From an uncultured Butyricicoccus sp. (GTDB taxonomy: Bacteria > Bacillota > Clostridia > Oscillospirales > Butyricicoccaceae): 43,643 nucleotides of DNA. The stretch spans positions 1 through 43,643 of the forward strand of contig UQVU01000002.1 in the NCBI GenBank assembly GCA_900544475.1, given 5' to 3'. This document shows positions 16,030 through 24,497 of this stretch, in pieces. Each line of letters starts with the position of its first letter. The first letter of the stretch is position 1. The translations under genes and the position numbers were made by a program. The notes below the pieces were generated by a model, which was given only the letters and a program-made list of their open reading frames with translations, had not been told where the DNA came from and did no database searches.

Positions 16030-17475
16030 ATGCACCACCGCAAACTGAACGCGGCGCACCGCCGTCCGCGCCGCCACACCATCGACCGGCTGATGCCGTT
16101 CACCGGCGCACCGCTTTTCCACGCGCTTCAGCTGCTCGCGACCTCGGATTCGGCGCGTTTTCATATGCCCGGCCACAAGGGCCAGCCGGTTTTCAACTCG
16201 TTCCGCGACATCTACGCCATCGACTACACCGAAACCTACGGCACGGGCAACCTCTACCTCGGTGACGGCCCGATCCGTGACGCGGAAGTCGCGGCGGCGC
16301 GATATTACGGCGCAAACGACTGTTTTTTCCTGACCGGCGGCTCAACGCAGGGCATTCTCGCCATGCTCGGCGCGGCGGTCGGGCGCGGCGGCAGCGTGCT
16401 CATCGACCGTGAGGTGCACCGCTCGGTCTGCCACGGCTGCGCCCTGCTCGACATCACGCCGTATTTCTTCTCCGCGCCCCTGCTCGAACCGTTCGGCATT
16501 TCGGGTGCGCTGCGCGTCGAGGACGCCGAGCGCCAGCTCATCGCCCACCCCGACATCCGCGCCGTGCTCCTCACCTCGCCCACCTATTACGGTCTGCGGC
16601 GCGACCTGCCCGCGTTTGCCGACCTGTGCCGCGCCCACGGCAAGCTGCTGCTCGTCGATGCGGCGCACGGAGCGCATTTTCCGGCGGTTGACCTGCCCTC
16701 GCCGGTCGAGGAGGGCGCGGACATGGCGGTGCTGTCCATGCACAAGACCATGCCCTCGCTCGGACAGGCCGCCGTGCTGCTCTCCGGGACCGGCGTGGAC
16801 CGCGCGTTGCTCCGCGAGAACACCGCCCTTTTCGGCACCTCCAGCCCCTCCTACCCCATCATGGCGTCCATCGACCTCGCGCGGTCGTACAACGAGGGGC
16901 CCGGCCACGAAAAATACCGGAAAGCCGCCGAAACCTGCCGCGAAGTTCGCGAATACGTCTGCCGGAACACGGTTTTCACCGCGCTGACCGAGCGCGACTT
17001 TCCCTCGCTCGACCCCTGCCGCCTGACCGTCTGCACCGCCGGCACCGACATCACCGGTCACGCCCTCGCCGACGCGCTCTGGAGCGAGCACGGCGTTGCC
17101 TGCGAGATGGCGGACGAGCGCAACGTGGTGTTCATCCTCACCGAAAACGACCCCGCGGGCGCGATTTACCGCCTGAAGCACAGCCTGCGCGTGCTGTCGC
17201 GCCGCCGCAGCCAGACCGTTCCGCCGAAGAAAACGCCGCCGTTTCCGCCCGCCGAGCGCGTCATGAGCGTGCGGGACGCCCGCTTTGCGCCCTGCGCCGA
17301 GGTTTCGCTCTCGGACGCCGAGGGCCGCGTCTGCGCCCGCCCGGTCACGCCCTATCCGCCCGGCGTGCCGCTGCTCTGGCCCGGCGAGAAAATTACACGG
17401 GCGCACGTTGAACTTATCCGCGAAAGATGGTACAATGATATAGACAGGATCACCGTTGTCATGCCGGAAAAGTAA
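16030..17475 (+). CDS. Orn/Lys/Arg decarboxylase family protein (SpeA/YaaO type)
   Basis: PLP-dependent basic amino-acid decarboxylase, fold type I. RFHMPGHKGQP (residues 43-53) is the family signature. STQGIL (105-110) binds the phosphate. DAAHGAH (210-216) and Lys239 in SMHKTMPSLGQ hold the cofactor. A small C-terminal domain follows. At 481 residues it is the short Gram-positive form, not the 700-residue inducible form. Known relatives include arginine decarboxylase SpeA and YaaO of Bacillus, but the substrate cannot be read from sequence. The start has AAGGAG 11 nt upstream. The 77-bp gap to darA has no clear terminator, so read-through is likely. The Bacillus neighbour order yaaO-tmk-darA-yaaR-holB-ricT supports the assignment. 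Confidence 0.85.
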   Translation: MHHRKLNAAHRRPRRHTIDRLMPFTGAPLFHALQLLATSDSARFHMPGHKGQPVFNSFRDIYAIDYTETYGTGNLYLGDGPIRDAEVAAARYYGANDCFFLTGGSTQGILAMLGAAVGRGGSVLIDREVHRSVCHGCALLDITPYFFSAPLLEPFGISGALRVEDAERQLIAHPDIRAVLLTSPTYYGLRRDLPAFADLCRAHGKLLLVDAAHGAHFPAVDLPSPVEEGADMAVLSMHKTMPSLGQAAVLLSGTGVDRALLRENTALFGTSSPSYPIMASIDLARSYNEGPGHEKYRKAAETCREVREYVCRNTVFTALTERDFPSLDPCRLTVCTAGTDITGHALADALWSEHGVACEMADERNVVFILTENDPAGAIYRLKHSLRVLSRRRSQTVPPKKTPPFPPAERVMSVRDARFAPCAEVSLSDAEGRVCARPVTPYPPGVPLLWPGEKITRAHVELIRERWYNDIDRITVVMPEK

Positions 17476-17552
17476 CGGCGGCGGTGCTCCGCACACTCTG
17501 AAACCAGCTGTCTCCGCGCCGCACGGCGCACGAAACAAAGGGGGATTTTACT

Positions 17553-17876
17553 ATGAAAATGGTACTCGCGATCATCAACTACGATGATGCACAGGATGTA
17601 ATCAGCAGCCTCATGAAGGCAGGCTTCTCCATCACCAAGCTCGCGACCACCGGCGGCTTCCTTAAAGCAGGCAACGTGACCATTCTGGTCGGTCTGGATG
17701 AGAGCCGTCTGGACGAATGCTTCGACATCATCCGCGAGCATTCCTCCACCCGCAAGCAGATCATCCCGACGACCGCCGAGCTGGGTATGGGCTTTTTCCC
17801 GTCCGCCCCGGTTCAGGTCGATGTCGGCGGCGCGACCGTATTCGTGCTCGGCGTCGAGCGCTTTGAGAAGCTGTGA
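17553..17876 (+). CDS. darA: Cyclic-di-AMP receptor, PII-like
   Basis: Small trimeric PII-like protein (DarA/PstA/YaaQ) that binds c-di-AMP. The 107-residue length, the LATTGGFLKAGNVTILVG loop and the C-terminal GATVFVLGVERFEKL are typical. In the Firmicutes that have been studied its downstream target is still unclear. Its stop overlaps the holB GTG start (GTGA), so the two are translationally coupled. Confidence 0.9.
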   Translation: MKMVLAIINYDDAQDVISSLMKAGFSITKLATTGGFLKAGNVTILVGLDESRLDECFDIIREHSSTRKQIIPTTAELGMGFFPSAPVQVDVGGATVFVLGVERFEKL

Positions 17877-18754
17877 TCTCCTTTGACGCGCTCCCCGGCA
17901 ACCGCAGCCTGAAAGCCAGCCTGCGCCGCGCACTCGCCGGACGCATTCCGCAGACCGTTCTGCTCTCCGGCGACGACACCCGAGGACTCGAAACGCTTTC
18001 GACCGTGCTCGCGGCCGGTATTCTCTGCGAAGCCGACGGGCCGCGCCCCTGCGGCGCCTGTCTTTCCTGCCGCAAGGTGCAGGACGGCGTCCACCCCGAC
18101 CTGACCCTCATTGATGAGGGCGAGGACGAACTGAAAGTGGACCTTGCACGCCGCATCAAGGCAGAAAACGCGATTATCCCGAACGACGGCGCACGCCGCG
18201 TCACCATCATCCGGCACGCGCACAACATGAACGCCGCAGCGCAGAACGCCCTGCTCAAGGAGCTCGAAGAGCCGCCGCATTTCGCGTTTTTCGTGCTGAC
18301 CTCGGAAAAGCCGGACGCACTCTTGCAGACCGTGCGCAGCCGGTGCACGCGCTTCGCGCTTGAGCCGCCCGAAGAGGCAGCCGTTTCGGACGACGAGGCG
18401 ACCCGGCTTCTCGCGCCCTATCTGACCGCCGTCGCGGGCAAACGCGAGGGCAGCATGATGCTCGCCGCGCTCGGCATGGAAAAAACGCCGCGCCGTGCGC
18501 TCATCGGCGTGATGGGTGTCATGCAGGCTGCGCTGCGCGACGCGATTTTCCTTGCGAAGGGTCTGCGCGAGCCGCCGCTCCAGCCAGGGCTTTCCAAGCA
18601 GGCCGAGGCGCTTGCCGCCGCACTGACCCCCGAGCGCCTGCTCGCATTCTACGACTTCACGGGCGAGCTGGTCGGGCGCATTTCGCGCAACGCGGCCTCC
18701 GCCGCCGTGACCTGTGCGCTGACGAGCGATGTATACCGCATCTGCTTCCAGTGA
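17873..18754 (+). CDS. holB: DNA polymerase III delta-prime subunit
   Basis: Clamp-loader subunit of the replicative polymerase. It starts with GTG, overlapping darA by 4 bp. The AAA+ fold is recognised by the zinc-binding cysteines CGACLSCRKV with an upstream cysteine, the sensor-1 block NAALLKELEEPP in the form NALLKELEEPPH, and the SRC motif TVRSRCTRF. The P-loop position (LLSGDDTRGLET) lacks GKT, as is common for delta-prime, which does not hydrolyse ATP. 293 residues is within the family range. Confidence 0.9.
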   Translation: MISFDALPGNRSLKASLRRALAGRIPQTVLLSGDDTRGLETLSTVLAAGILCEADGPRPCGACLSCRKVQDGVHPDLTLIDEGEDELKVDLARRIKAENAIIPNDGARRVTIIRHAHNMNAAAQNALLKELEEPPHFAFFVLTSEKPDALLQTVRSRCTRFALEPPEEAAVSDDEATRLLAPYLTAVAGKREGSMMLAALGMEKTPRRALIGVMGVMQAALRDAIFLAKGLREPPLQPGLSKQAEALAAALTPERLLAFYDFTGELVGRISRNAASAAVTCALTSDVYRICFQ

Positions 18755-18808
18755 CCGCACTTCCCCGCAGGGCGCTTCCCTGCTTTACAGATACAGGAGG
18801 ACAAACCT

Positions 18809-19996
18809 TTGACGACCATAATCGGAGTTCGTTTCAAAACGAACGGAAAAATGTACTATTTTGACCCGCAGGATACCGAAGTTGCCGCCGGAACGGGCGT
18901 TATCGTCGAAACCGCGCGCGGACTGGAATACGGCGAGTGCGTGCAGGGCAACACCGAGATCGCCGAGCAGTCGGTCGTGCAGCCGCTCAAGCGCATGATC
19001 CGCGTGGCGACCGAGGCCGACATGAAAACGCTCGAACGCAACCGCAAGCGTGCCGACGAGGCGTTTCTCGTCTGCAAGCGCAAAATCGAGGACAGAAAAC
19101 TCGAAATGAACCTCGTCACCGCGGAATGCACGTTCGACATGAACAAGCTGCTGTTCTACTTCACCGCAGACGGCCGCGTGGACTTCCGCGAGCTGGTCAA
19201 GGACCTTGCAGGCGTGTTCCGCACTCGCATCGAGCTGCGCCAGATCGGCGTGCGCGACGAGGCGAAGATGATCGGCGGACTCGGCTGCTGCGGCAGAGAG
19301 CTGTGCTGCTCGACTTATCTTGACGATTTCCACCCGGTTTCCATCAATATGGCCAAGGACCAGAACCTTTCGCTCAATCCGGCGAAGATCTCCGGCGTGT
19401 GCGGCCGACTGATGTGCTGCCTGAAATACGAGCACGAGGCCTACGCCGAGCTTCAGAAGATCACCCCCCGTCAGGGCAGCGTGGTCGATACGCCCGAGGG
19501 ACGCGGCAAGGTCATCACAACCCAGATGCTGCGCGGCCTGTGCAAGGTGCAGCTCGACGACAGCCCCGAGCATTCGCTGACCGAGTTCCGCTGCGAGGAC
19601 TGCACGGTGGTCAAGGGCGCGTGCCGCAACCGCCAGAACGCCGCCGCGATGGCCGAGGAGCGCCGTCAGCGCGAGGAAAACGGCGAAAATCCGCCGCTCG
19701 AGCGTCCGGCCAAGCCGCAGAAGTCTGAGCGCCCGGCGAAACCCGAGCGTCAGCCGAGAAGCGAGCGCCCGGCGAAGTCTGAGCGTCCCGAGCGCCAGCC
19801 GAAGGGCGAGCGTCCGCCGCGTCAGGAGAAGCCGGAACGCCCGGAAAAGGCTGCAAGCGCCGCCGAAAACGGCGAAAGCACCGCAAACGAGCCGCGTGAG
19901 GGCGGCCCGCGCCGCCGTTCCCGTGGAGGCCGCAGACATCGCCGCCCGAACAACAACGGCGAAAATGCGCCTGCCCCTCAGAACAGCGCCGAATAA
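18809..19996 (+). CDS. ricT: PSP1/RicT-type protein with long basic tail
   Basis: Member of the RicT (YaaT) family. In Bacillus it forms the Y-complex with RicA and RicF, carries 4Fe-4S clusters and promotes mRNA maturation by RNase Y. The PSP1 core covers about residues 1-265, with cysteine sets GGLGCCGRELCCSTY and GVCGRLMCCLKYE. The start is TTG at 18809, with CAGGAGG ending 8 nt upstream. From about residue 290 to 395 the protein has a low-complexity tail of repeated ERPAKPE/SERPAK-like units, ending in an Arg/Gly/His-rich stretch (RRRSRGGRRHRRP). Such a tail is likely disordered and RNA-binding. The Bacillus protein of about 275 residues lacks it. Confidence 0.88.
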   Translation: MTTIIGVRFKTNGKMYYFDPQDTEVAAGTGVIVETARGLEYGECVQGNTEIAEQSVVQPLKRMIRVATEADMKTLERNRKRADEAFLVCKRKIEDRKLEMNLVTAECTFDMNKLLFYFTADGRVDFRELVKDLAGVFRTRIELRQIGVRDEAKMIGGLGCCGRELCCSTYLDDFHPVSINMAKDQNLSLNPAKISGVCGRLMCCLKYEHEAYAELQKITPRQGSVVDTPEGRGKVITTQMLRGLCKVQLDDSPEHSLTEFRCEDCTVVKGACRNRQNAAAMAEERRQREENGENPPLERPAKPQKSERPAKPERQPRSERPAKSERPERQPKGERPPRQEKPERPEKAASAAENGESTANEPREGGPRRRSRGGRRHRRPNNNGENAPAPQNSAE

Positions 19997-20026
19997 AAGT
20001 AATCGCACGACAGCGCGCATTAAAAA

Positions 20027-20045
20027 GCGTTTGCTGCGCAAACGC
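20027..20045 (-). terminator. Minus-strand hairpin terminator
   Basis: Read on the minus strand, GCGTTTG-cgcag-CAAACGC is followed by TTTTT. It would stop transcripts arriving from the isomerase-like gene. Confidence 0.55.
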
Positions 20046-20050
20046 AAAAA

Positions 20051-20079
20051 AACCGAGGACATGCGCCTCGGTTTTTTTA
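20051..20079 (+). terminator. ricT terminator, probably bidirectional
   Basis: AACCGAGG (20051-20058) pairs with CCTCGGTT (20066-20073) around a 7-nt loop, followed by T7. An A-run on the left gives a T-run for the minus strand. Confidence 0.9.
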
Positions 20080-20091
20080 CTTCTAGAGGGA

Positions 20092-20176
20092 GAAAGTTTC
20101 CGCATGGGAACTTTCGGACGTCCGTGTTCTGCGAAGTCAGAACACAGATTGTCGGAAAAACGAAGTTTTTCGACAG
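20092..20176. repeat. Three consecutive hairpins between convergent genes
   Basis: Hairpin 1: GAAAGTTTCC with GGGAACTTTC (20092-20115, 10-bp stem with one G-T pair, 4-nt loop). Hairpin 2: GTGTTCTG with CAGAACAC (20124-20145). Hairpin 3: TTGTCGGAAAAAC with GTTTTTCGACAG (20149-20176). Between the first two lies the 10-bp palindrome CGGACGTCCG. On the minus strand hairpin 3 closes with a TTCG tetraloop, suggesting that the RNA of the isomerase-like gene (stop at 20207) is the structured strand. None is followed by a T-run, so this is not a simple terminator. Confidence 0.6.
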
Positions 20177-20206
20177 TCTAAGAGAGAGATTTGCTGATTT
20201 TTCTGC

Positions 20207-21121
20207 TTACAGCAGCTCGCGCTTGATGCGGTCGAGCGCCTCGGGAGCCTGCTGCTCCATCTTCTCCGGGAAGCCGAAGTAGGATACGCAGATGATGTTG
20301 TCGCCGCCGACCTTGGGAGCATCGGCTTTCAGCTGCTTGTTTGCGAAGTCCATCTCGCGCAAGGTCTCGAAGATGCCGTCGAAATCGACCTCACCCTCGC
20401 CCATTGCGGTGTGCTGATGGATGGTGTAGTCGGCGCGGCCGCGCTGGTTGAGCCAGGGCGGATTGACGATGTAGCGGCAGTCCTTGGTCTGGTTCCAGGT
20501 GTCGGCCAGAAGAACGTGGGTCAGCTCGTCGCCGGCGTACTTGAGCATATGGCGGACGTCGCCCTTGCCCTGGTCGTAGAAGAAGCCGTGGGACGCCGAG
20601 TAAACGTAGCCGAGGTTCTTGGAACGGAAGGACTTTACGATGTCGCACGCCTCGTCGTTCAGCTCAACGAAGTCATACGGATGGGACTGGCACTCAACAC
20701 GGATGCCCTCGCGCTCGATGATCGGGAGAAGCTCCTCCATCGACTTGAAGAACATGCCGTTGCAGATCTCCTGCTGGTTCGGGTCGCCGGAGAACTCGGT
20801 GTTGATGACCGGTACGCCCATGTCAACCGCGATCTCGATCATGCGCTTCCAGTTTGCAACTGCGTGCTGGCGCTGCTCCTCGGTCGGGCCGGACCAGCGG
20901 TAAACAACGATGAAGGACGAGATCTCGACGCCAGTCTCCTTGAGCGCCTGCTTGTACTCCTGCTGGCACTCCTTGGAGAACAGCGGGTGCTTGTAGAACG
21001 GGTTGATGCGCGGATGCGGGGACTGCTCAATGTACTTGTAACCCCAGTCCGCTACCTTATGAACATAATCATTGATGGACATCTGCTTGGCCAGAACGTC
21101 AACGTCAAATGCGATTTTCAT
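20207..21121 (-). CDS. Sugar-phosphate isomerase/epimerase-like TIM barrel protein
   Basis: Member of the xylose-isomerase-like TIM barrel family (AP endonuclease family 2 fold, which includes IolE, IolH and hydroxypyruvate isomerase). The N-terminus MKIAFDVDVLAKQMSINDYV, metal-ligand candidates in VINTEFSGDP and VECQSHPYDF, and the C-terminal HTAMGEGEVDFDGIFETL block are typical. The last matches the GEG..D/W motif. No signal peptide is present, so it is cytosolic. The substrate is unknown, and an inositol- or pentose-related sugar is inference. Strong GGAGG precedes the ATG. It is divergent from an AraC regulator, which probably controls it. Confidence 0.8.
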   Translation of the reverse strand: MKIAFDVDVLAKQMSINDYVHKVADWGYKYIEQSPHPRINPFYKHPLFSKECQQEYKQALKETGVEISSFIVVYRWSGPTEEQRQHAVANWKRMIEIAVDMGVPVINTEFSGDPNQQEICNGMFFKSMEELLPIIEREGIRVECQSHPYDFVELNDEACDIVKSFRSKNLGYVYSASHGFFYDQGKGDVRHMLKYAGDELTHVLLADTWNQTKDCRYIVNPPWLNQRGRADYTIHQHTAMGEGEVDFDGIFETLREMDFANKQLKADAPKVGGDNIICVSYFGFPEKMEQQAPEALDRIKRELL

Positions 21122-21181
21122 GTATTTTTCCTCCTTGTCTCTTTGTGCCGTTTCCAGGGCGGCTTCCCTTTCGATGGCTCT

Positions 21182-21210
21182 ATTATACGGCGGCGCGGCC
21201 GCTCTGCCAA
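21182..21210 (-). promoter_or_regulatory. Promoter of the isomerase-like gene
   Basis: On the minus strand TTGGCA (21210-21205), a 17-bp spacer and TATAAT (21187-21182), about 60 bp before the ATG at 21121. Confidence 0.75.
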
Positions 21211-21229
21211 TGATACAAATCGCCCTGTT

Positions 21230-21325
21230 TCTGCGAAATCCTGCTATTTTTCCGTGACGGTGCAGTTTTGATTATCTTCTGCGCAACTGCTGCATCTCTG
21301 CGTAAATCTATGCGTTATTGCGCAT
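21230..21325. promoter_or_regulatory. Cluster of TCTGCG half-sites, candidate AraC operator
   Basis: TCTGCG occurs at 21230, 21278 and 21297, each followed by an A-rich triplet (AAA, CAA, TAA). ATGCGTTATTGCGCAT (21310-21325) adds an inverted ATGCG/CGCAT pair. All lie between the two divergent promoters, where an AraC-type activator would bind. Assignment as operator is inference. Confidence 0.4.
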
Positions 21326-21363
21326 ATTTTTCGCATTTCTCCTACGCATTTTCTCTGACGCCC

Positions 21364-21392
21364 TTGCGAATCTGGGTAAATTCTGCTATGAT
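21364..21392 (+). promoter_or_regulatory. Promoter of the AraC regulator gene
   Basis: TTGCGA (21364-21369), a 17-bp spacer and TATGAT (21387-21392), 25 bp before the start at 21417. Confidence 0.65.
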
Positions 21393-21416
21393 GCAGGAAA
21401 GGAGAGTGAACAAACC

Positions 21417-22286
21417 ATGCTCATTCCGGAACAAGGCGTACACCAGACCTCGGAGCGGTATTTCTTTACGCCGTCCTCGCTGGCGCACGAGCTGTTTTAC
21501 TTTCCGACGCGCGGCGGACACTATTTCTGCAACAGCCTCTATTCGTTCGACCACCGCTCGGAAATCGCCATGCAGGGCGACCACAACCAGAATATCATGC
21601 TGTTCTACGTCCATGACGGGGCGATGGAGCTGACGCTCGGCGGAGAGGAAATGCTCGCCGCCGCCGGGCAGGTCGTGCTGTTCGACTGCCGCGAGCCGTA
21701 CCGCTACGCCGCCTCGGACGGACTGGAGTTTTCGTGGCTGCTGTTCAACGGCCTCAACACCCGCTCGTTCTATCGCCGCATTCTTCAAGCGCACGGCGGC
21801 AGACGGGTGTTCGTGCCCTCGGGCGTGCGCGAGGTGGCGCAGCTGCTCGACAGCATCTTCACCGGCTGCGCCGCAGACGAGCGTCCGGGCGAGGCACAGC
21901 TGTCGCAGATGCTCCACCGCATTCTCTGCCTGCTGCTGCTCGACGACACCGCCCCCACCCACACCGGCACCGACCGCATCGCGGAGGCCATCCGCTACAT
22001 GAACCGCCACCTGTTCGAGGAGATGAGCGTGCAGCAGGTCGCCTCGGCGGTCAGCCTGAGTCCGTCGCACTTTTCGCGCCAGTTCAAGACCCGCACCGGC
22101 TATTCCCCCTATGAATACATCATTCTCCGCCGCATCGACAAGGCGAAGTACCTGCTGACCTCGACCCAGCTTTCGGTCAAGGAGATCGCCTTCGCCACCG
22201 GCTACAACAGCGAGGAGAACTTCATCCACAGCTTCCGCAGCAATGTCGGCGTCGCGCCCGGCCTGTTCCGGAAGTATCCCATCTGA
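21417..22286 (+). CDS. AraC-family transcriptional regulator
   Basis: DNA-binding activator or repressor with an N-terminal cupin sensor (about 1-150; pattern GDHNQNIMLFYVHDGAMEL then AAAGQVVLFDCREPYRY) and a C-terminal pair of helix-turn-helix motifs (about 190-289). The second HTH, SVKEIAFATGYNSEENFIHS, is diagnostic. The start is ATG 21417 with AAAGGAGAG 10 nt upstream. The frame is open further upstream but without a ribosome site. 289 residues is standard. It is divergent from the sugar isomerase-like gene across 295 bp with a cluster of TCTGCG words, so a sugar-responsive role is likely. Confidence 0.9.
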   Translation: MLIPEQGVHQTSERYFFTPSSLAHELFYFPTRGGHYFCNSLYSFDHRSEIAMQGDHNQNIMLFYVHDGAMELTLGGEEMLAAAGQVVLFDCREPYRYAASDGLEFSWLLFNGLNTRSFYRRILQAHGGRRVFVPSGVREVAQLLDSIFTGCAADERPGEAQLSQMLHRILCLLLLDDTAPTHTGTDRIAEAIRYMNRHLFEEMSVQQVASAVSLSPSHFSRQFKTRTGYSPYEYIILRRIDKAKYLLTSTQLSVKEIAFATGYNSEENFIHSFRSNVGVAPGLFRKYPI

Positions 22287-22301
22287 TATTCCCCCTGCCA
22301 C

Positions 22302-22330
22302 TTGTGCTGACCATGAAAATGCGGTATAAT
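22302..22330 (+). promoter_or_regulatory. murT-gatD promoter
   Basis: TTGTGC (22302-22307), a 17-bp spacer and TATAAT (22325-22330), 40 bp before murT. Confidence 0.7.
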
Positions 22331-22370
22331 GACATTTGTATATGAATTTTAACGAAAACGAGGTCCGGAT

Positions 22371-23744
22371 ATGAGACTTAGAACCAGACTGGCCGTCCTG
22401 GTGTGCAAGGCATCGGGCGCGGTCCTGCGCAGACTCGGCCGCGGCGGCACCAACCTGCCGGGCAAGCTCGCGCTCAAAATCGACAGGAATATTCTCGGCG
22501 AGCTGGCGCGCGGCGTCAAGGTCACAGTCGTGACCGGCACGAACGGCAAGACCACCACCTCCCGCATGATCGAGCAGGCGTTTTCCGACGCCGGGCTCCA
22601 GTATTTCTCCAACAAGTCGGGCGCGAACCTGCTGACCGGTATTATCGCCGTGTTCGCGCAGCATTCCACCCTTTCGGGCCGCTGCCCCTACACCCACGCG
22701 CTTATCGAGTGCGACGAGGCGGCGTTCCGCAAGACGAGCGAATACCTGCCGGTCGAGTGCCTTGTCGTGAACAACATCTTCCGCGACCAGCTCGACCGCT
22801 ACGGCGAGATCACCCACACCCTGAACGCCATCCGCGAGGGCATCACCCACGTTCCGAATGCGACGCTCTGCCTGAACGCGGACTGCTCGCTGACCGCCTC
22901 GCTCGCGGAGGACAACATTCCGAACCCCATCATCCGCTTCGGCGTCAACGTGCCGATTTACAAGGAAACCGCACACGAGCTTTCGGACGCCGTGTACTGC
23001 ATCCACTGCAAGACCCAGTACGAGTACGACTACCGCACCTACGGCCATCTCGGCGGCTTCCGCTGCCCGAAGTGCGGCTATCACCGTGTCGCGCCCGAGG
23101 TCGCGGTAACGCAGGTCATCGCCACCGGCGCGGACTCCTCGGACATCGTGCTCGACATTTTCGGCCACGCCCACGAGGTTCATGTCAACCTGCCGGGCGG
23201 CTACAACATCTATAACGCCGCGGCTGCCGCAGCCGCCGCTCATGTGGTCGGCATCGATGAAAAGACCACGGTCAACGCCCTCGGCCAGTTCGAATGCGGC
23301 TTCGGCCGCGCCGAGCAGTTCCGCCTCGGCCAGTCGCAGGCGCGCATGATGCTCGTCAAGAACCCCGCAGGCTACAATCAGGTCATCAACCTCATCTCGC
23401 ACGACGTCGGCAGCTGCAAGCTGGCCTTTCTGCTGAACGACCGCTTCGCGGACGGCACCGACATCAGCTGGATCTGGGACGTCGATTTCGAGGCGCTCGC
23501 CGCCCAGCAGAGCCGCTTTACGCGCGTTCTCGTGTCGGGTGTCCGCGCGGACGATATGGCGCTCCGCCTCAAGTACGCCGGCTTCGACCCCGCACGCATC
23601 GAGGTCATCCGTGAATACGACAGGCTGCTCGGCGAAATCGCCGCAGACGCGGTTCCGGCGTTCATCATGCCGACCTACACCGCGATGTTCGACCTGCGCG
23701 GCGAAATCGGCAAGCACACCGACGTCAAGGCGTTCTACGAATAA
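22371..23744 (+). CDS. murT: Lipid II isoglutaminyl synthase, MurT subunit
   Basis: ATP-using subunit of the MurT-GatD complex that amidates the D-glutamate of lipid II to isoglutamine at the cytoplasmic membrane face. The Mur-ligase P-loop TGTNGKTTT is at residues 55-63. The insertion with a zinc ribbon, Cys210/Cys213 (CIHC) and Cys232/Cys235 (CPKC), is characteristic of MurT. The C-terminal DUF1727 domain that binds GatD starts near residue 320. 457 residues is typical. gatD follows after 15 bp, which confirms the pair. Confidence 0.95.
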   Translation: MRLRTRLAVLVCKASGAVLRRLGRGGTNLPGKLALKIDRNILGELARGVKVTVVTGTNGKTTTSRMIEQAFSDAGLQYFSNKSGANLLTGIIAVFAQHSTLSGRCPYTHALIECDEAAFRKTSEYLPVECLVVNNIFRDQLDRYGEITHTLNAIREGITHVPNATLCLNADCSLTASLAEDNIPNPIIRFGVNVPIYKETAHELSDAVYCIHCKTQYEYDYRTYGHLGGFRCPKCGYHRVAPEVAVTQVIATGADSSDIVLDIFGHAHEVHVNLPGGYNIYNAAAAAAAAHVVGIDEKTTVNALGQFECGFGRAEQFRLGQSQARMMLVKNPAGYNQVINLISHDVGSCKLAFLLNDRFADGTDISWIWDVDFEALAAQQSRFTRVLVSGVRADDMALRLKYAGFDPARIEVIREYDRLLGEIAADAVPAFIMPTYTAMFDLRGEIGKHTDVKAFYE

Positions 23745-23759
23745 GGAGGAACGGAAAAA

Positions 23760-24497
23760 ATGGAACTCAATATCTGCCATCTGTACCCGGACATCCTTAA
23801 TCTGTACGGCGACCGCGGCAACATCATCACCATGAAGCGCCGTCTGGAAAGCCGCGGCATCACGGTCAACATCGACGAGTGCTCGATCGGCGAAGCGCTC
23901 GACGCCGCAAAGTACGACATTTTCTTCATCGGCGGCGGTCAGGACTTCGAGCAGGAGGTTCTGCTGCGCGACCTCGCCTCCGGCAAGGCGCAGGAGATCC
24001 GAAACGCAGTCGAGGACGAAAAGACCTTCCTCGCCATCTGTGGCGGCTACCAGATGCTCGGCGAATATTACAAGACCTGGGACGGCGTACAGCTCGACTT
24101 CATCGGTGCGCTGAACCTGCACACCATCGGCGCGAAAGAGCGCATGATCGGTAACTATATGTTCAAAACCACGCCTGAAAGCGGCGATACGGTCGTTGTC
24201 GGCTTCGAGAACCACTCCGGCAAGACCTACCTTGGCGAGGGCGTCGCCCCGCTCGGCACCATGCTCTCGGGAAACGGCAACAACGGCGAAGACAAGACCG
24301 AGGGCGCCCGCTACAAGAACGTGTTCGGCACCTATTCGCACGGCTCGCTGCTCCCGAAGAACCCAGTCCTGTGCGATTTTATCCTTCAGACCGCGCTGAA
24401 CCGCCGCTGCGGCAGCGCGGAACCGCTCGTGCCCCTCGACGATACGCTTGAAAATAACGCTCACCGCTATATGCAGGAGCGCCTGTCGCACAAATAG
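23760..24497 (+). CDS. gatD: Lipid II isoglutaminyl synthase, glutamine amidotransferase subunit
   Basis: Class I glutamine amidotransferase (CobB/CobQ-like) that supplies ammonia to MurT. The nucleophile is Cys94 in LAICGGYQMLG, the same number as in the characterised staphylococcal enzyme. The catalytic His194 lies in FGTYSHGSLLPK. AAGGAGG precedes the ATG. 245 residues matches the family. Confidence 0.95.
   Translation: MELNICHLYPDILNLYGDRGNIITMKRRLESRGITVNIDECSIGEALDAAKYDIFFIGGGQDFEQEVLLRDLASGKAQEIRNAVEDEKTFLAICGGYQMLGEYYKTWDGVQLDFIGALNLHTIGAKERMIGNYMFKTTPESGDTVVVGFENHSGKTYLGEGVAPLGTMLSGNGNNGEDKTEGARYKNVFGTYSHGSLLPKNPVLCDFILQTALNRRCGSAEPLVPLDDTLENNAHRYMQERLSHK

Noticed and set aside
19680..19980. 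DNA repeat array
   Set aside because: The repetition is coding: it translates to the Pro/Lys/Glu/Arg tail of RicT in one uninterrupted frame.
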